Source: Thermomicrobiales bacterium
Lineage (GTDB): Bacteria; Chloroflexota; Chloroflexia; Thermomicrobiales; UBA6265
Assembly: GCA_025937615.1 (NCBI GenBank)
Contig: JAICRA010000086.1
Location: forward strand, 1 to 6,778
DNA length: 6,778 nt
Direction: 5' to 3'
Shown: positions 1 to 5,388 of the stretch, in pieces
How the letters are laid out: the number at the start of each line of letters is the position of its first letter
Numbering within the stretch: position 1 is the first letter of the stretch
Notes under the pieces: model-generated
Database searches by the model: none
The model's input: only the letters and a program-made list of their open reading frames with translations
What the model was told of the DNA's origin: nothing
Position numbers and translations under genes: made by a program

Positions 1-1
1 G

Positions 2-340
2 GCAGCCGGCGGCGCCACCCCCGCGGCCGGGGGCGAAGAGCAAGCGGCCGCGGGCGCTGAGGCGGGTGCGGCGGAGGCGGTGACGGTCGAGTCGTATGAC
101 ATCTACTTCGAACCGGACGAGGTGAGCATCCCGGCCGATACCGACGTCACCGTCCAGCTGCCCAATGAAGGGGTGACCTTGCACAACTTCAGCATCGACG
201 AGCTGGGCATCAGCGTCGATATCGCGCCCGGCGCCACCGAGGAGACCGTCATCAACGCCCCCGCCGGCGAGTACGAGTACTACTGCAACGTGCCGGGACA
301 CAAGCCCGCCGGCATGGTTGGCACGCTTACCGTCCAATAG
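2..340 (+). CDS. Cupredoxin-domain protein, 3' part (5' end outside window)
   Basis: This is a type-1 (blue) copper domain, probably an exported electron carrier or the copper domain of a larger envelope protein. The frame is open from the window edge. The first 26 codons are almost all Ala, Gly and Glu, which looks like a linker, so the GTG at 80 is unlikely to be the true start and the N-terminus lies upstream. Counting from that GTG codon as residue 1, the four expected copper ligands are all present: His35 in the LHNF motif, Cys69, His74 and Met79, the last three in the C-x4-H-x4-M arrangement of plastocyanin/halocyanin-like domains. The domain finishes on the last beta strand, as usual. 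It is the only + strand gene here and converges on the aminopeptidase gene. The partner redox protein cannot be told from the window. Confidence 0.88.
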   Translation, partial: AAGGATPAAGGEEQAAAGAEAGAAEAVTVESYDIYFEPDEVSIPADTDVTVQLPNEGVTLHNFSIDELGISVDIAPGATEETVINAPAGEYEYYCNVPGHKPAGMVGTLTVQ

Positions 341-351
341 CGCTCGCGGCA

Positions 352-384
352 GGGACGTCAGCTCTCGTAACAAGCTGACGTCCC
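352..384. terminator. Perfect 12-bp hairpin between convergent genes
   Basis: GGGACGTCAGCT at 352-363 is perfectly complementary to AGCTGACGTCCC at 373-384, with a 9-nt loop. It begins 11 nt after the cupredoxin stop and lies 26 nt past the aminopeptidase stop, so it could end transcription from both sides. There is no clear T-run on either strand, so termination is inferred from stem strength and position. Confidence 0.7.
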
Positions 385-410
385 GCCCGGGCCGGTCGAT
401 CACTCTGCGG

Positions 411-1484
411 TCAATCCGTCAGGAATCTTCCGTTCTCGAAGACGCGGCGCCCGTCCAATTCGATGGCGCCCTCGGGGCGCAGGTCCTTGATGAGATCCCA
501 GTGGAGGGATGATTGGTTCGTCCCGCCGCATTCCGAATACGCCCGACCGAGAGCGAGATGGATCGTACCGCCGATCTTCTCGTCGAAGAAAATGTCGCCA
601 ACGAAGCGGTTGATGCCGTCATTGACACCGATGCCGAACTCTCCGATCCGGCGGGCACCGTCGTCGAATGTCAGGATCTGCTGGAGAAACTCCTCGCCTG
701 ATTTCGCGGTAGCCGCGACGACCTCGCCGGCCCGGAATTCGAGGCGGATACCCTCGATCGACTGCCCGGCGTAGATCCCGGGATGCTCGAACGCGATGAA
801 ACCCTCGGCGCTGTCATTGACGGGCGCTGTGTAGACTTCCCCATCAGGGATGTTGATGCGGCCGTCGCCGACGACGTAGGTGCGCCCGGCCGTGGAGAAG
901 GTGAGATCGGTCTCACGCCCGACGATCCGCACCTGTGACGCGTCCTGGAACAGATCGCGGATTCGTCGATAGCGGCGCGATTCCCTGCCCCAGTCGCGCA
1001 AGACGGCGTCGAAGAAGAAGTCCATCGTCGCCTCGAGACTCATGCCGGCCGCCTGGGCAAAGGATTCGTTGGGCACTCGCACCAGCACCCAGCGGGTCTG
1101 CTCGTTGCGCCAGGCCGAGATCGCGCCGAGCGCGCGTTTATGTGCGGCCAGCCGCTCGGTCGGGATACTGGAAAGCTCGTGCTGGTTGCGGGCACCCCGC
1201 AGACCGATGTAGACGTCCGCCCACTCCATCCCGCTCCGCTCGAGATCGGGGACGCGGGCGATCAGCTCCTCGGAGCCATGCGTCAGCAGGGCGCGCTCGA
1301 GGTACGCGGAGGCGAACTGCACCTGGGGAAAGGCGCCGGCTCGCACCGCGTTCTCGTAGACGGCGAGGGTGAGCGGGAACGTTTCCAGCTCCATCATCGT
1401 AATCAGGAGCCGGTCGCTGGAACGCGTGCGCGTCGAATAGTTGACCAGGATCTCGCCAAGTTGTGACCAGCGCCGGTCAAACAC
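411..1484 (-). CDS. M29-family metallo-aminopeptidase (AmpS/PepS-like)
   Basis: Predicted cytoplasmic metal-dependent aminopeptidase that removes N-terminal residues from peptides, of the thermophilic aminopeptidase (M29) family. The C-terminal half carries the family's conserved blocks: IPDGEVYTAP (Glu216), GEFGIG (Glu282), the GGTIHLALG block (His309), Tyr316 and HWDLI (His328, Asp330). These match the metal-binding Glu/Glu/His/His/Asp set and the catalytic Tyr of the family. At 357 residues it is shorter than the roughly 400-410 usual for AmpS-type enzymes, and the shortening is in the N-terminal half. The GTG start is chosen because AAAGGAG (1491-1497) lies 6 nt upstream. It follows the divergent YCII gene on the same strand after an 84-nt gap with a weak hairpin, so it may be co-transcribed with it. 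No signal peptide is seen. Confidence 0.88.
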   Translation of the reverse strand: MFDRRWSQLGEILVNYSTRTRSSDRLLITMMELETFPLTLAVYENAVRAGAFPQVQFASAYLERALLTHGSEELIARVPDLERSGMEWADVYIGLRGARNQHELSSIPTERLAAHKRALGAISAWRNEQTRWVLVRVPNESFAQAAGMSLEATMDFFFDAVLRDWGRESRRYRRIRDLFQDASQVRIVGRETDLTFSTAGRTYVVGDGRINIPDGEVYTAPVNDSAEGFIAFEHPGIYAGQSIEGIRLEFRAGEVVAATAKSGEEFLQQILTFDDGARRIGEFGIGVNDGINRFVGDIFFDEKIGGTIHLALGRAYSECGGTNQSSLHWDLIKDLRPEGAIELDGRRVFENGRFLTD

Positions 1485-1490
1485 GCGTCG

Positions 1491-1497
1491 CTCCTTT
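1491..1497 (-). promoter_or_regulatory. Ribosome binding site of the M29 gene
   Basis: AAAGGAG on the minus strand, 6 nt before the GTG at 1484. It decides the start in a gene that has no nearby ATG in a better position. Confidence 0.75.
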
Positions 1498-1521
1498 CGC
1501 GCGACCGGTCACGATTGGTGG

Positions 1522-1549
1522 CCGCTCCTTTTCATCCTAATCGGAGCGG
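1522..1549 (-). other. Weak 7-bp hairpin between YCII and M29 genes
   Basis: CCGCTCC (1522-1528) pairs with GGAGCGG (1543-1549) around a 14-nt loop. It lies in the 84-nt gap after the YCII stop and before the M29 start. It could be an attenuating stem or processing site. The stem is short, the loop large and there is no T-run, so a terminator call is not justified. Confidence 0.3.
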
Positions 1550-1568
1550 GTGGGAGGGATGCAGACCG

Positions 1569-1922
1569 CTATCCAGGTTCACACTCCTCGAGCGGTCGTA
1601 CTTCGATGCATCCCAGGCGGGCGCTCGGCATCTTCCCGGCGATACGAATGACGTCGTTCAAGTCCCTCGCGTCGATGAGGTGAACCGCCCCTAGTCGCTC
1701 CTTCGACCCGGCTGCGGCATCGGAGATGAACACCGAGCCATTGTGGACGCAGATCGTGGCCGCCGTCTCCGCGGGCTGCAACCTGACCGAGGCGAGGCAG
1801 TGGCCACTGCTCCGCAGCTCATCGAGATAGACTCGATCCTCGTCCCCGATGGTCGAGGACTCCCGCTCTGGCAAGGCGTCGACCTTCCCCTCATCCTCGT
1901 AGACCAGGCACAGGTACTTCAC
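1569..1922 (-). CDS. Divergent YCII/DGPF-family protein (DGPF motif degenerate)
   Basis: A 117-residue alpha/beta protein of the YCII-related (DGPF) superfamily. Members are small ferredoxin-fold proteins often encoded near ECF42 sigma factors; their biochemical role is unknown. It aligns along its length with the neighbour at 2244-2612: VKYLCLVYEDE at the start, LRSSGHCLAS, the LGAVHLIDARDLNDVIRIA block and IEVRP near the end. Where the neighbour has DGPF, this one reads DAAA (residues 68-71), so Asp is kept but Gly-Pro-Phe is lost. The GTG at 1922 is preferred: GGAGGAG lies 9 nt upstream (1932-1938), and the paralogue starts at the same aligned residue. A longer reading frame to an ATG at 2060 runs into an intergenic repeat and past the predicted transcription start. 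An ECF42-like promoter lies just upstream. Confidence 0.82.
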   Translation of the reverse strand: MKYLCLVYEDEGKVDALPERESSTIGDEDRVYLDELRSSGHCLASVRLQPAETAATICVHNGSVFISDAAAGSKERLGAVHLIDARDLNDVIRIAGKMPSARLGCIEVRPLEECEPG

Positions 1923-1931
1923 GTTCCAGCT

Positions 1932-1938
1932 CTCCTCC
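1932..1938 (-). promoter_or_regulatory. Ribosome binding site of the divergent YCII gene
   Basis: GGAGGAG on the minus strand, 9 nt before the GTG at 1922. It supports this start over the in-frame ATG codons further upstream. Confidence 0.75.
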
Positions 1939-1970
1939 ACGGCGGGATGGACCGGGCCTAACATCAGATC

Positions 1971-1997
1971 GTCGTTCGGAGGATCCTGAAATCGACA
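1971..1997 (-). promoter_or_regulatory. ECF42-type promoter, divergent YCII gene
   Basis: On the minus strand TGTCGA (1997-1992), a 17-nt spacer and CGAC (1974-1971). The hexamer is followed by TTT, as in the two other copies at 4129-4155 and 4905-4931. CGAC ends 48 nt before the GTG start, giving a leader of about 40 nt that includes the RBS. It fits the recalled ECF42 consensus TGTCGA / CG[A/T]C. Activity is inferred from this agreement and from the three-fold repetition with identical spacing. Confidence 0.75.
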
Positions 1998-2054
1998 TTT
2001 CGCCAGTCGCGTGAATTTTCTGTGGTTGTTACTTCCCGCGCGCTGCCAACGAAT

Positions 2055-2140
2055 TGTCATTCTGAGCGCACGCGAAGAATCTCATTACGCTCAGGAAGTC
2101 AATTACAATGAACCGAGATCCCTCGTTCTTCAGGATGACA
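2055..2140. repeat. Intergenic imperfect inverted repeat (TGTCATTCTGA family)
   Basis: The left end TGTCATTCTGA (2055-2065) is the inverse of the right end TCAGGATGACA (2130-2140), with 10 of 11 positions matching. Weaker complementarity extends inward through AAGAATCTC (about 2075-2083) and GAGATCC (2116-2122). The start TGTCATTCTGAGCG...GAAGAATCT resembles a palindromic intergenic repeat I recognise from many bacterial genomes, but only one copy is visible here. It is non-coding, carries no transposase and may be a degenerate MITE-like element or a REP-type hairpin. Confidence 0.65.
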
Positions 2141-2171
2141 CCTCGCCGAAGAGCCGCATCGAGCCGGGCAC

Positions 2172-2207
2172 AGCAACGCCTGGCTCGGTAAAGAGCCAAG
2201 CGTTGCT
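2172..2207 (-). terminator. Strong hairpin after the canonical YCII gene
   Basis: AGCAACGC plus TGGCTC (2172-2186) pairs with GAGCCA plus GCGTTGCT (2193-2207): 14 pairs, one C/A mismatch and a 6-nt loop. It lies 36 nt past the YCII stop at 2244 and before the next promoter, which suits a terminator for the propeller-UbL-YCII unit. There is no T-tract on the minus strand, so RNA stabilisation is an alternative role. Confidence 0.65.
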
Positions 2208-2243
2208 TGAGATGCTTGCCTGCCGCGTTGTCGTGTCGCTGCC

Positions 2244-2612
2244 TCAGCCGGGACGCTCGTCCTCCGGCAAGCCTGAGATCTCCATCACTGGCCGGATCTC
2301 GACGGTGCCCCAGCGCACCCCCGGGATGCGGGCGGCAATGTCGATCGCCTCGTCGAGATTCGGAGCGTCGATCAGGTAGTAGCCCCCGAGTTGCTCGCGC
2401 GTCTCGGCGAACGGGCCGTCGGTAACCAGTCGCTTGCCGTCCCGCACGCGGACACTGGTCGCCGTCGGCGTGAGGTGGAGCGGGGAGGCGCCGAGATAGT
2501 GCCCGCTAGCACTAAGCTCCCTGGCAAGTCCCGCGGACTCGACGTAGCACTTCTCCCGCTCCTCCGCGTTCAAGGCTTGCTCGTCGCCGTAGATCAGCAA
2601 CATGTATTTCAT
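2244..2612 (-). CDS. Canonical DGPF/YCII-family protein
   Basis: A 122-residue member of the YCII-related (DGPF, PF03795-type) family. It starts with the signature MKYMLLIYGDE and carries TDGPFAE (DGPF at residues 65-68), then EQLGGYYLIDAPNLDEA and GTVEIRPV, so all the usual family blocks are intact. These proteins are thought to be small cytoplasmic ferredoxin-fold proteins and are characteristically linked to ECF42 sigma factors. No reaction is established. The ATG at 2612 is chosen over one 12 codons upstream because GGAG (2621-2624) lies 8 nt before it and the family starts at MKY. It follows the UbL gene by 53 nt with no promoter motif between, so it probably belongs to the same transcript. 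A strong hairpin follows it. Confidence 0.93.
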   Translation of the reverse strand: MKYMLLIYGDEQALNAEEREKCYVESAGLARELSASGHYLGASPLHLTPTATSVRVRDGKRLVTDGPFAETREQLGGYYLIDAPNLDEAIDIAARIPGVRWGTVEIRPVMEISGLPEDERPG

Positions 2613-2665
2613 GGGGATGTCTCCGTTCTTGCGGTGCGTGCGCGGCAACGAGAAAGCGACCCTCC

Positions 2666-2962
2666 TTAGCCCCCGGCCATCGCCCCGATGACCAGAAACG
2701 GCTCATCGCCGGTCGCCACCGCCGCCGGGAGTAGGGCGTCGGGCGGCTCGTGCGAGAGATCTTGCTTACCGGCGAAGAACCTTACCAGTGGACGCCGCTG
2801 CCGCGTGACAGTGTCGCGGATCGTCCCTCGCAACATCGGATACGCGGCCTCGAGCGCGTCGAGCACCGCGCGCTGCGTCACCGCACCCTCTATCTGGAGA
2901 TCCACGACTCTCTCTGCCTGCGCCAGGGTCCGCAAATGGGCGGGGAGCATGACGCGAATCAT
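2666..2962 (-). CDS. MoaD/ThiS-like ubiquitin-fold protein with C-terminal Gly-Gly
   Basis: A 98-residue beta-grasp protein. It opens with [14 protein letters not shown], has a helix around residues 29-40 ([14 protein letters not shown]), a central LVRFFAG strand (59-65) and ends [13 protein letters not shown]. The final Gly-Gly is the feature by which MoaD, ThiS and ubiquitin-like modifiers are adenylated and turned into a thiocarboxylate or a conjugate. It could be a sulfur carrier or a small protein modifier. It is not a clear MoaD, because no molybdopterin genes and no E1-like (MoeB/ThiF) enzyme lie in the window. Its ATG overlaps the stop of the propeller gene (ATGA) and no Shine-Dalgarno is visible before it, so it is probably translationally coupled. 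Related propeller/MoaD-like pairs occur in other genomes, as I recall. Confidence 0.85.
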   Translation of the reverse strand: MIRVMLPAHLRTLAQAERVVDLQIEGAVTQRAVLDALEAAYPMLRGTIRDTVTRQRRPLVRFFAGKQDLSHEPPDALLPAAVATGDEPFLVIGAMAGG

Positions 2963-4074
2963 TGCAGGGTCTGCACTTCGACGGAGAGAACGGACGGCAG
3001 ATCCCGCACGATCGGAGTCCACGTATCGCCTGAGTCGGCCGATGCATAGACCTGTCCGCCCGTGGTACCAACATAGATGCCGCACGAGTCGAGCGAGTCG
3101 ACCGCCATTGCATCGCGCAACACGTTGACGTAGCAGTCTCGCTGCGGCAGACCGTCAGTCAGCGCTTCCCATTCGTGTCCCCCGGTGCGGCTGCGGTAGA
3201 CGCGCAGCTTTCCTTCCGGCGGATAGTGCTCGGAATCACTCTTGATCGGAACGACGTAGATCGTCTCCGGCTCGTGGGCATGGACGGCGATCGGGAATCC
3301 GAAGTCACTCGGCAGATTCCCACTGACCTCGTGCCAGCATTCGCCGGCGTTATCCGAGCGCATCACGTCCCAGTGCTTCTGCATGAACAGGACATCTGGA
3401 CGGGAGGGATGCATGGCGACACTGTGCACGCAGTGGCCGACATCGGCATCCGGGTCGGGAAGCTCATATTGCGAGTGCAAGCCGCGATTGATCGGCAGCC
3501 ACGTCTGGCCGCCGTCGTCAGTGCGGAACGCGCCCGCCGCCGAGATGGCGACGACGATCCGGTTTGGGTCGTTCGGATCGAGGACGATGGTGTGCAGGCA
3601 CATGCCCCCGGCGCCCGGCTGCCAGAGGTTTCCTTTGACTTCGCGCAGCCCCGAAAGCTCGTGCCAGCTCTGCCCGCCGTCGGTCGAGCGGAACAGCGCC
3701 GCATCCTCGACTCCCGCGTAGACCGTATCGGGGTCTGTCAGCGACGGCTCGAGATGCCAGACGCGGGTGAACTCCCAGGGGTGCTGCGTACCGTCGTACC
3801 ACTGGTGCGTACCGGGGACACCGTCGTACAGAAACTCGTTCCCGACCGGGTTCCAGGTCCTGCCGCCGTCGTCAGAGCGCTGCATCGTCTGCCCGAACCA
3901 CCCGCTCGACTGCGAGGCAAAGAGCCGGTTCGGATCGACCGATGACCCCTTGAGGTGGTACATCTCCCAGCCCGCGAAGTGGGGACCACAGACATCCCAC
4001 CGTTCGCGCCTCTCGTCCGACGTCAGCACGAACGCGCCCTTGCGCGTACCGACGAGAACCCGCACGCCACTCAT
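2959..4074 (-). CDS. BNR/Asp-box beta-propeller protein (sialidase/VPS10-like fold)
   Basis: A 371-residue protein with six Asp-box-type motifs spaced 55-63 residues apart: RSDDGGRTW (66-74), RSTDGGQSW (129-137), RTDDGGQTW (184-192), RSDNAGECW (239-247), the looser RSRTGGHEW (294-302) and ASADSGDTW (344-352). That regular pattern indicates a beta-propeller of the BNR/WD40/YVTN type. Such proteins are often annotated as glycosyl hydrolase or exo-alpha-sialidase, but no signal peptide is seen and the sialidase catalytic residues were not recognised, so a cytoplasmic binding scaffold is as likely. The ATG at 4074 is chosen because AAAGGAG (4081-4087) lies 6 nt upstream. The in-frame ATG at 4125 sits at the edge of the predicted -10 element. 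Its end overlaps the UbL gene by 4 nt, and an ECF42-like promoter precedes it. Confidence 0.9.
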   Translation of the reverse strand: MSGVRVLVGTRKGAFVLTSDERRERWDVCGPHFAGWEMYHLKGSSVDPNRLFASQSSGWFGQTMQRSDDGGRTWNPVGNEFLYDGVPGTHQWYDGTQHPWEFTRVWHLEPSLTDPDTVYAGVEDAALFRSTDGGQSWHELSGLREVKGNLWQPGAGGMCLHTIVLDPNDPNRIVVAISAAGAFRTDDGGQTWLPINRGLHSQYELPDPDADVGHCVHSVAMHPSRPDVLFMQKHWDVMRSDNAGECWHEVSGNLPSDFGFPIAVHAHEPETIYVVPIKSDSEHYPPEGKLRVYRSRTGGHEWEALTDGLPQRDCYVNVLRDAMAVDSLDSCGIYVGTTGGQVYASADSGDTWTPIVRDLPSVLSVEVQTLQ

Positions 4075-4080
4075 CCACGA

Positions 4081-4087
4081 CTCCTTT
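4081..4087 (-). promoter_or_regulatory. Ribosome binding site of the propeller gene
   Basis: AAAGGAG on the minus strand, 6 nt before the ATG at 4074. It rules against the in-frame ATG at 4125. Confidence 0.8.
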
Positions 4088-4128
4088 CTGAGCCACCAGG
4101 AACGCTTGCTTGCGGGGCTCGCCATTTA

Positions 4129-4155
4129 GTCGAACGGCTCTGGATCAAATCGACA
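4129..4155 (-). promoter_or_regulatory. ECF42-type promoter, propeller-UbL-YCII unit
   Basis: On the minus strand TGTCGA (4155-4150), a 17-nt spacer and CGAC (4132-4129), continuing as CGACTAA. The hexamer is followed by TTTG, the same as in the 4905-4931 copy. CGAC ends 54 nt before the ATG at 4074. Same basis as the other two copies: agreement with the recalled ECF42 consensus and identical spacing. Confidence 0.78.
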
Positions 4156-4274
4156 TTCCGGAGAGACGAGTTTTCCCATTCCACCTAGTTCGCTCTTCTG
4201 GGCCCTTGTTGCCACGTGCGTGAATGCGTTTCGAGCCAGTTGCGCCGGCGGGGACACGGAGGCAAGTATAGCCC

Positions 4275-4306
4275 AAGAACAGTGTACGTACAGGACAGAT
4301 GTTCTT
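4275..4306. other. Nested palindromes, operator-like or weak hairpin
   Basis: TGTACGTACA (4283-4292) is a perfect 10-bp palindrome. It is enclosed, off-centre, by AAGAAC (4275-4280) and GTTCTT (4301-4306). It lies about 70 nt past the DUF6069-like stop and 120 nt upstream of the propeller promoter. It could be a regulator binding site or a weak terminator. No family is recognised. Confidence 0.3.
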
Positions 4307-4376
4307 CAGCGCAACTTCGGTCATATCGCTTCTCTACCCCGATCCTGGCCAAGTTACGACAAGATGTAGAGCCGCC

Positions 4377-4844
4377 CTATGCCGGGTGCGAGCGCGTCAG
4401 CCTGGTCAGCATCGAGACGATGACGACCGCGGCGACCACATGCATAAGCATCAGGATCGCCGTCTGGCCGGTCGATGCGCCGGGAACCGTGGGGATGTAG
4501 GTCAGATCCGGAATCAGCGAGATGATGAGTACGACCACTGCGATATTGGTGAAGATGCGCGCCGGGTTGCTGGTGAAGCGGATCAGGGCGGCATAGAGAA
4601 GCACCGCCACGACAGCCGGGACAACGGTGAAAAGAATCGTGCCGCTGGCGTTCGCGAGGACGACGAACTGAGGGTCATACCCGACGACCACGCTCCCGAT
4701 CAGAAAGACGAGGAGATTCGCGAGCACCGCTGCGACCACCGTGCCGAGACCGACCAGGGCAAACCGTCCCCAGCTAAAGGCGCGCGGGGCCACCGGCTCA
4801 GGCGACGAGGCGGACGAGGACGAGGACAAGGCATTCGACGACAT
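4377..4844 (-). CDS. DUF6069-like four-helix membrane protein
   Basis: A 155-residue integral membrane protein. After a Ser- and Pro-rich polar N-terminus (residues 2-20) come four hydrophobic segments at about 27-55, 67-88, 98-112 and 128-146, and a short basic tail. The pattern, including the conserved-looking ALMH-like LMLMHVV in the last helix and the short loop before it, resembles the DUF6069 family of actinobacterial and Chloroflexota membrane proteins, which has no known function. The ATG at 4844 is chosen because AGGAGGG (4854-4860) lies 9 nt upstream. An in-frame upstream ATG at 4898 coincides with the predicted transcription start and so would not have a leader. An ECF42-like promoter lies immediately upstream, suggesting control by the sigma factor encoded at 5389-6693. 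The family assignment is from memory of the profile and moderately sure; the membrane topology is clear. Confidence 0.75.
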   Translation of the reverse strand: MSSNALSSSSSASSPEPVAPRAFSWGRFALVGLGTVVAAVLANLLVFLIGSVVVGYDPQFVVLANASGTILFTVVPAVVAVLLYAALIRFTSNPARIFTNIAVVVLIISLIPDLTYIPTVPGASTGQTAILMLMHVVAAVVIVSMLTRLTRSHPA

Positions 4845-4853
4845 GGTTCGCGA

Positions 4854-4860
4854 CCCTCCT
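4854..4860 (-). promoter_or_regulatory. Ribosome binding site of the membrane-protein gene
   Basis: AGGAGGG on the minus strand, 9 nt before the ATG at 4844. It decides this start over the ATG at 4898. Confidence 0.8.
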
Positions 4861-4904
4861 GCAGATCCAACCGGCAACAACCGTGATGACTGTTGCACTT
4901 GTTA

Positions 4905-4931
4905 GTCGTTCGGCACGGTCGCAAATCGACA
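4905..4931 (-). promoter_or_regulatory. ECF42-type promoter, DUF6069-like gene
   Basis: On the minus strand TGTCGA (4931-4926), a 17-nt spacer and CGAC (4908-4905), continuing as CGACTAA. TTTG follows the hexamer as in the 4129-4155 copy. CGAC ends 60 nt before the ATG at 4844. It matches the recalled ECF42 consensus and the spacing of the other two copies. Confidence 0.78.
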
Positions 4932-5020
4932 ACGGGTTTTGCTAGTTCCTCGATGGCATGAAAATCGCCCGCCGCACCGATCTGATTTGCTCGCCAGTGG
5001 ATACCGAACGAAGCTCCCAG

Positions 5021-5245
5021 TTACCGACGCGCCGTTTCCTCCGTCGGTCCCTCGACCCACTTCCCCGAGGTGTCCTTGTGGTATTTGCGCTCGACCGCGC
5101 CCCAGGCAACTCGATGAGCACGGCTCTCGTCATGACCATACTGGTCCCACGCACTGTTGAACGCTTCCTTGTAGATGTCTTGCGCGTGCGCAGGCAGGTG
5201 CTCGCGTACGCTCTCGGGAAGATCGGCTCTCTTCTGGTATGGCAT
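5021..5245 (-). CDS. ChaB-family protein
   Basis: A 74-residue ChaB-family protein. Nearly the whole length matches the family pattern: MPYQKRADLPESVREHLP at the start, HAQDIYKEAFNSAWDQY, then the hallmark HDESRAHRVAWGAVERKY and a final GKWV. ChaB was named as a putative regulator of the ChaA cation/proton antiporter, but that role is weakly supported. The fold is a small helical DNA-binding-like domain and no ChaA is present here. The ATG at 5245 is preceded by AGGAGG (5251-5256) at 5 nt, and the family starts at MPY, so the short upstream in-frame extension is not needed. It is about 143 nt downstream of the sigma factor gene. A TGTCGACA palindrome at 5325-5332 precedes it, but without a matching -10. 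Confidence 0.92.
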   Translation of the reverse strand: MPYQKRADLPESVREHLPAHAQDIYKEAFNSAWDQYGHDESRAHRVAWGAVERKYHKDTSGKWVEGPTEETARR

Positions 5246-5388
5246 CTTGGCCTCCTGAATCCGCGATGGCCCCACGGTCCTGATCCATCCGACGTCAATG
5301 CCGGCGCAAACAGCATGCGGCGCTTGTCGACAGAGCTAGGCGGGGAAGCGGGCGAGTTCGACCAGCTGCGAACGCGAGTTGAACCCGA

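Larger units (their letters stand above)
1923..2243. other. Intergenic region between the two YCII genes
   Basis: About 320 nt with no credible gene. From right to left along the minus strand it holds a strong hairpin after the canonical YCII stop (2172-2207), an imperfect inverted-repeat element (2055-2140), an ECF42-like promoter (1971-1997) and the RBS of the divergent YCII gene. The composition is more AT-rich than the flanking genes around the repeat and promoter. Confidence 0.8.
4075..4376. other. Intergenic region upstream of the propeller gene
   Basis: About 300 nt without a credible gene. It contains the propeller RBS (4081-4087), an ECF42-like promoter (4129-4155) and a 10-bp palindrome (4283-4292). 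No strong terminator hairpin was found behind the DUF6069-like gene, so read-through into the propeller unit is possible. Nothing else is recognised between about 4156 and 4270. Confidence 0.7.

Noticed and set aside
80..82. GTG at 80 as the start of the cupredoxin gene
   Set aside because: The frame is open to the window edge with an Ala/Gly/Glu linker before it and no Shine-Dalgarno sequence is visible, so the gene is taken as 5'-truncated.
2666..2962. Calling the UbL protein MoaD of molybdopterin synthase
   Set aside because: No MoaE, MoeB or other molybdopterin gene is in the window and the partner is a propeller, so only the fold and Gly-Gly end are claimed.
3175..3945. Long + strand open frame opposite the propeller gene
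   Set aside because: The opposite strand encodes six Asp-box motifs with an RBS. The + strand translation is a high-GC shadow without recognisable domains.
2959..4074. Calling the propeller a sialidase or glycosyl hydrolase
   Set aside because: Asp boxes only report the propeller fold. The catalytic Arg triad and nucleophile Tyr of sialidases could not be assigned and there is no signal peptide.
4299..4886. + strand open frame rich in Arg, Asp and Gly opposite the membrane-protein gene
   Set aside because: It is the antisense of hydrophobic helices. The biased charged composition is the usual by-product of that and there is no RBS or family match.
5325..5332. TGTCGACA palindrome upstream of the ChaB gene as a fourth ECF42 promoter
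   Set aside because: On the minus strand the position 17 nt after TGTCGA reads TTGC, and on the + strand GCGG; CGAC is absent at 16-17 nt on both strands. It is kept only as a possible half-match.
5356..5373. GTTCG...CGAAC hairpin after the sigma factor gene as a terminator
   Set aside because: The stem is only 5 bp with an 8-nt loop and no T-run; this is expected by chance in high-GC sequence.
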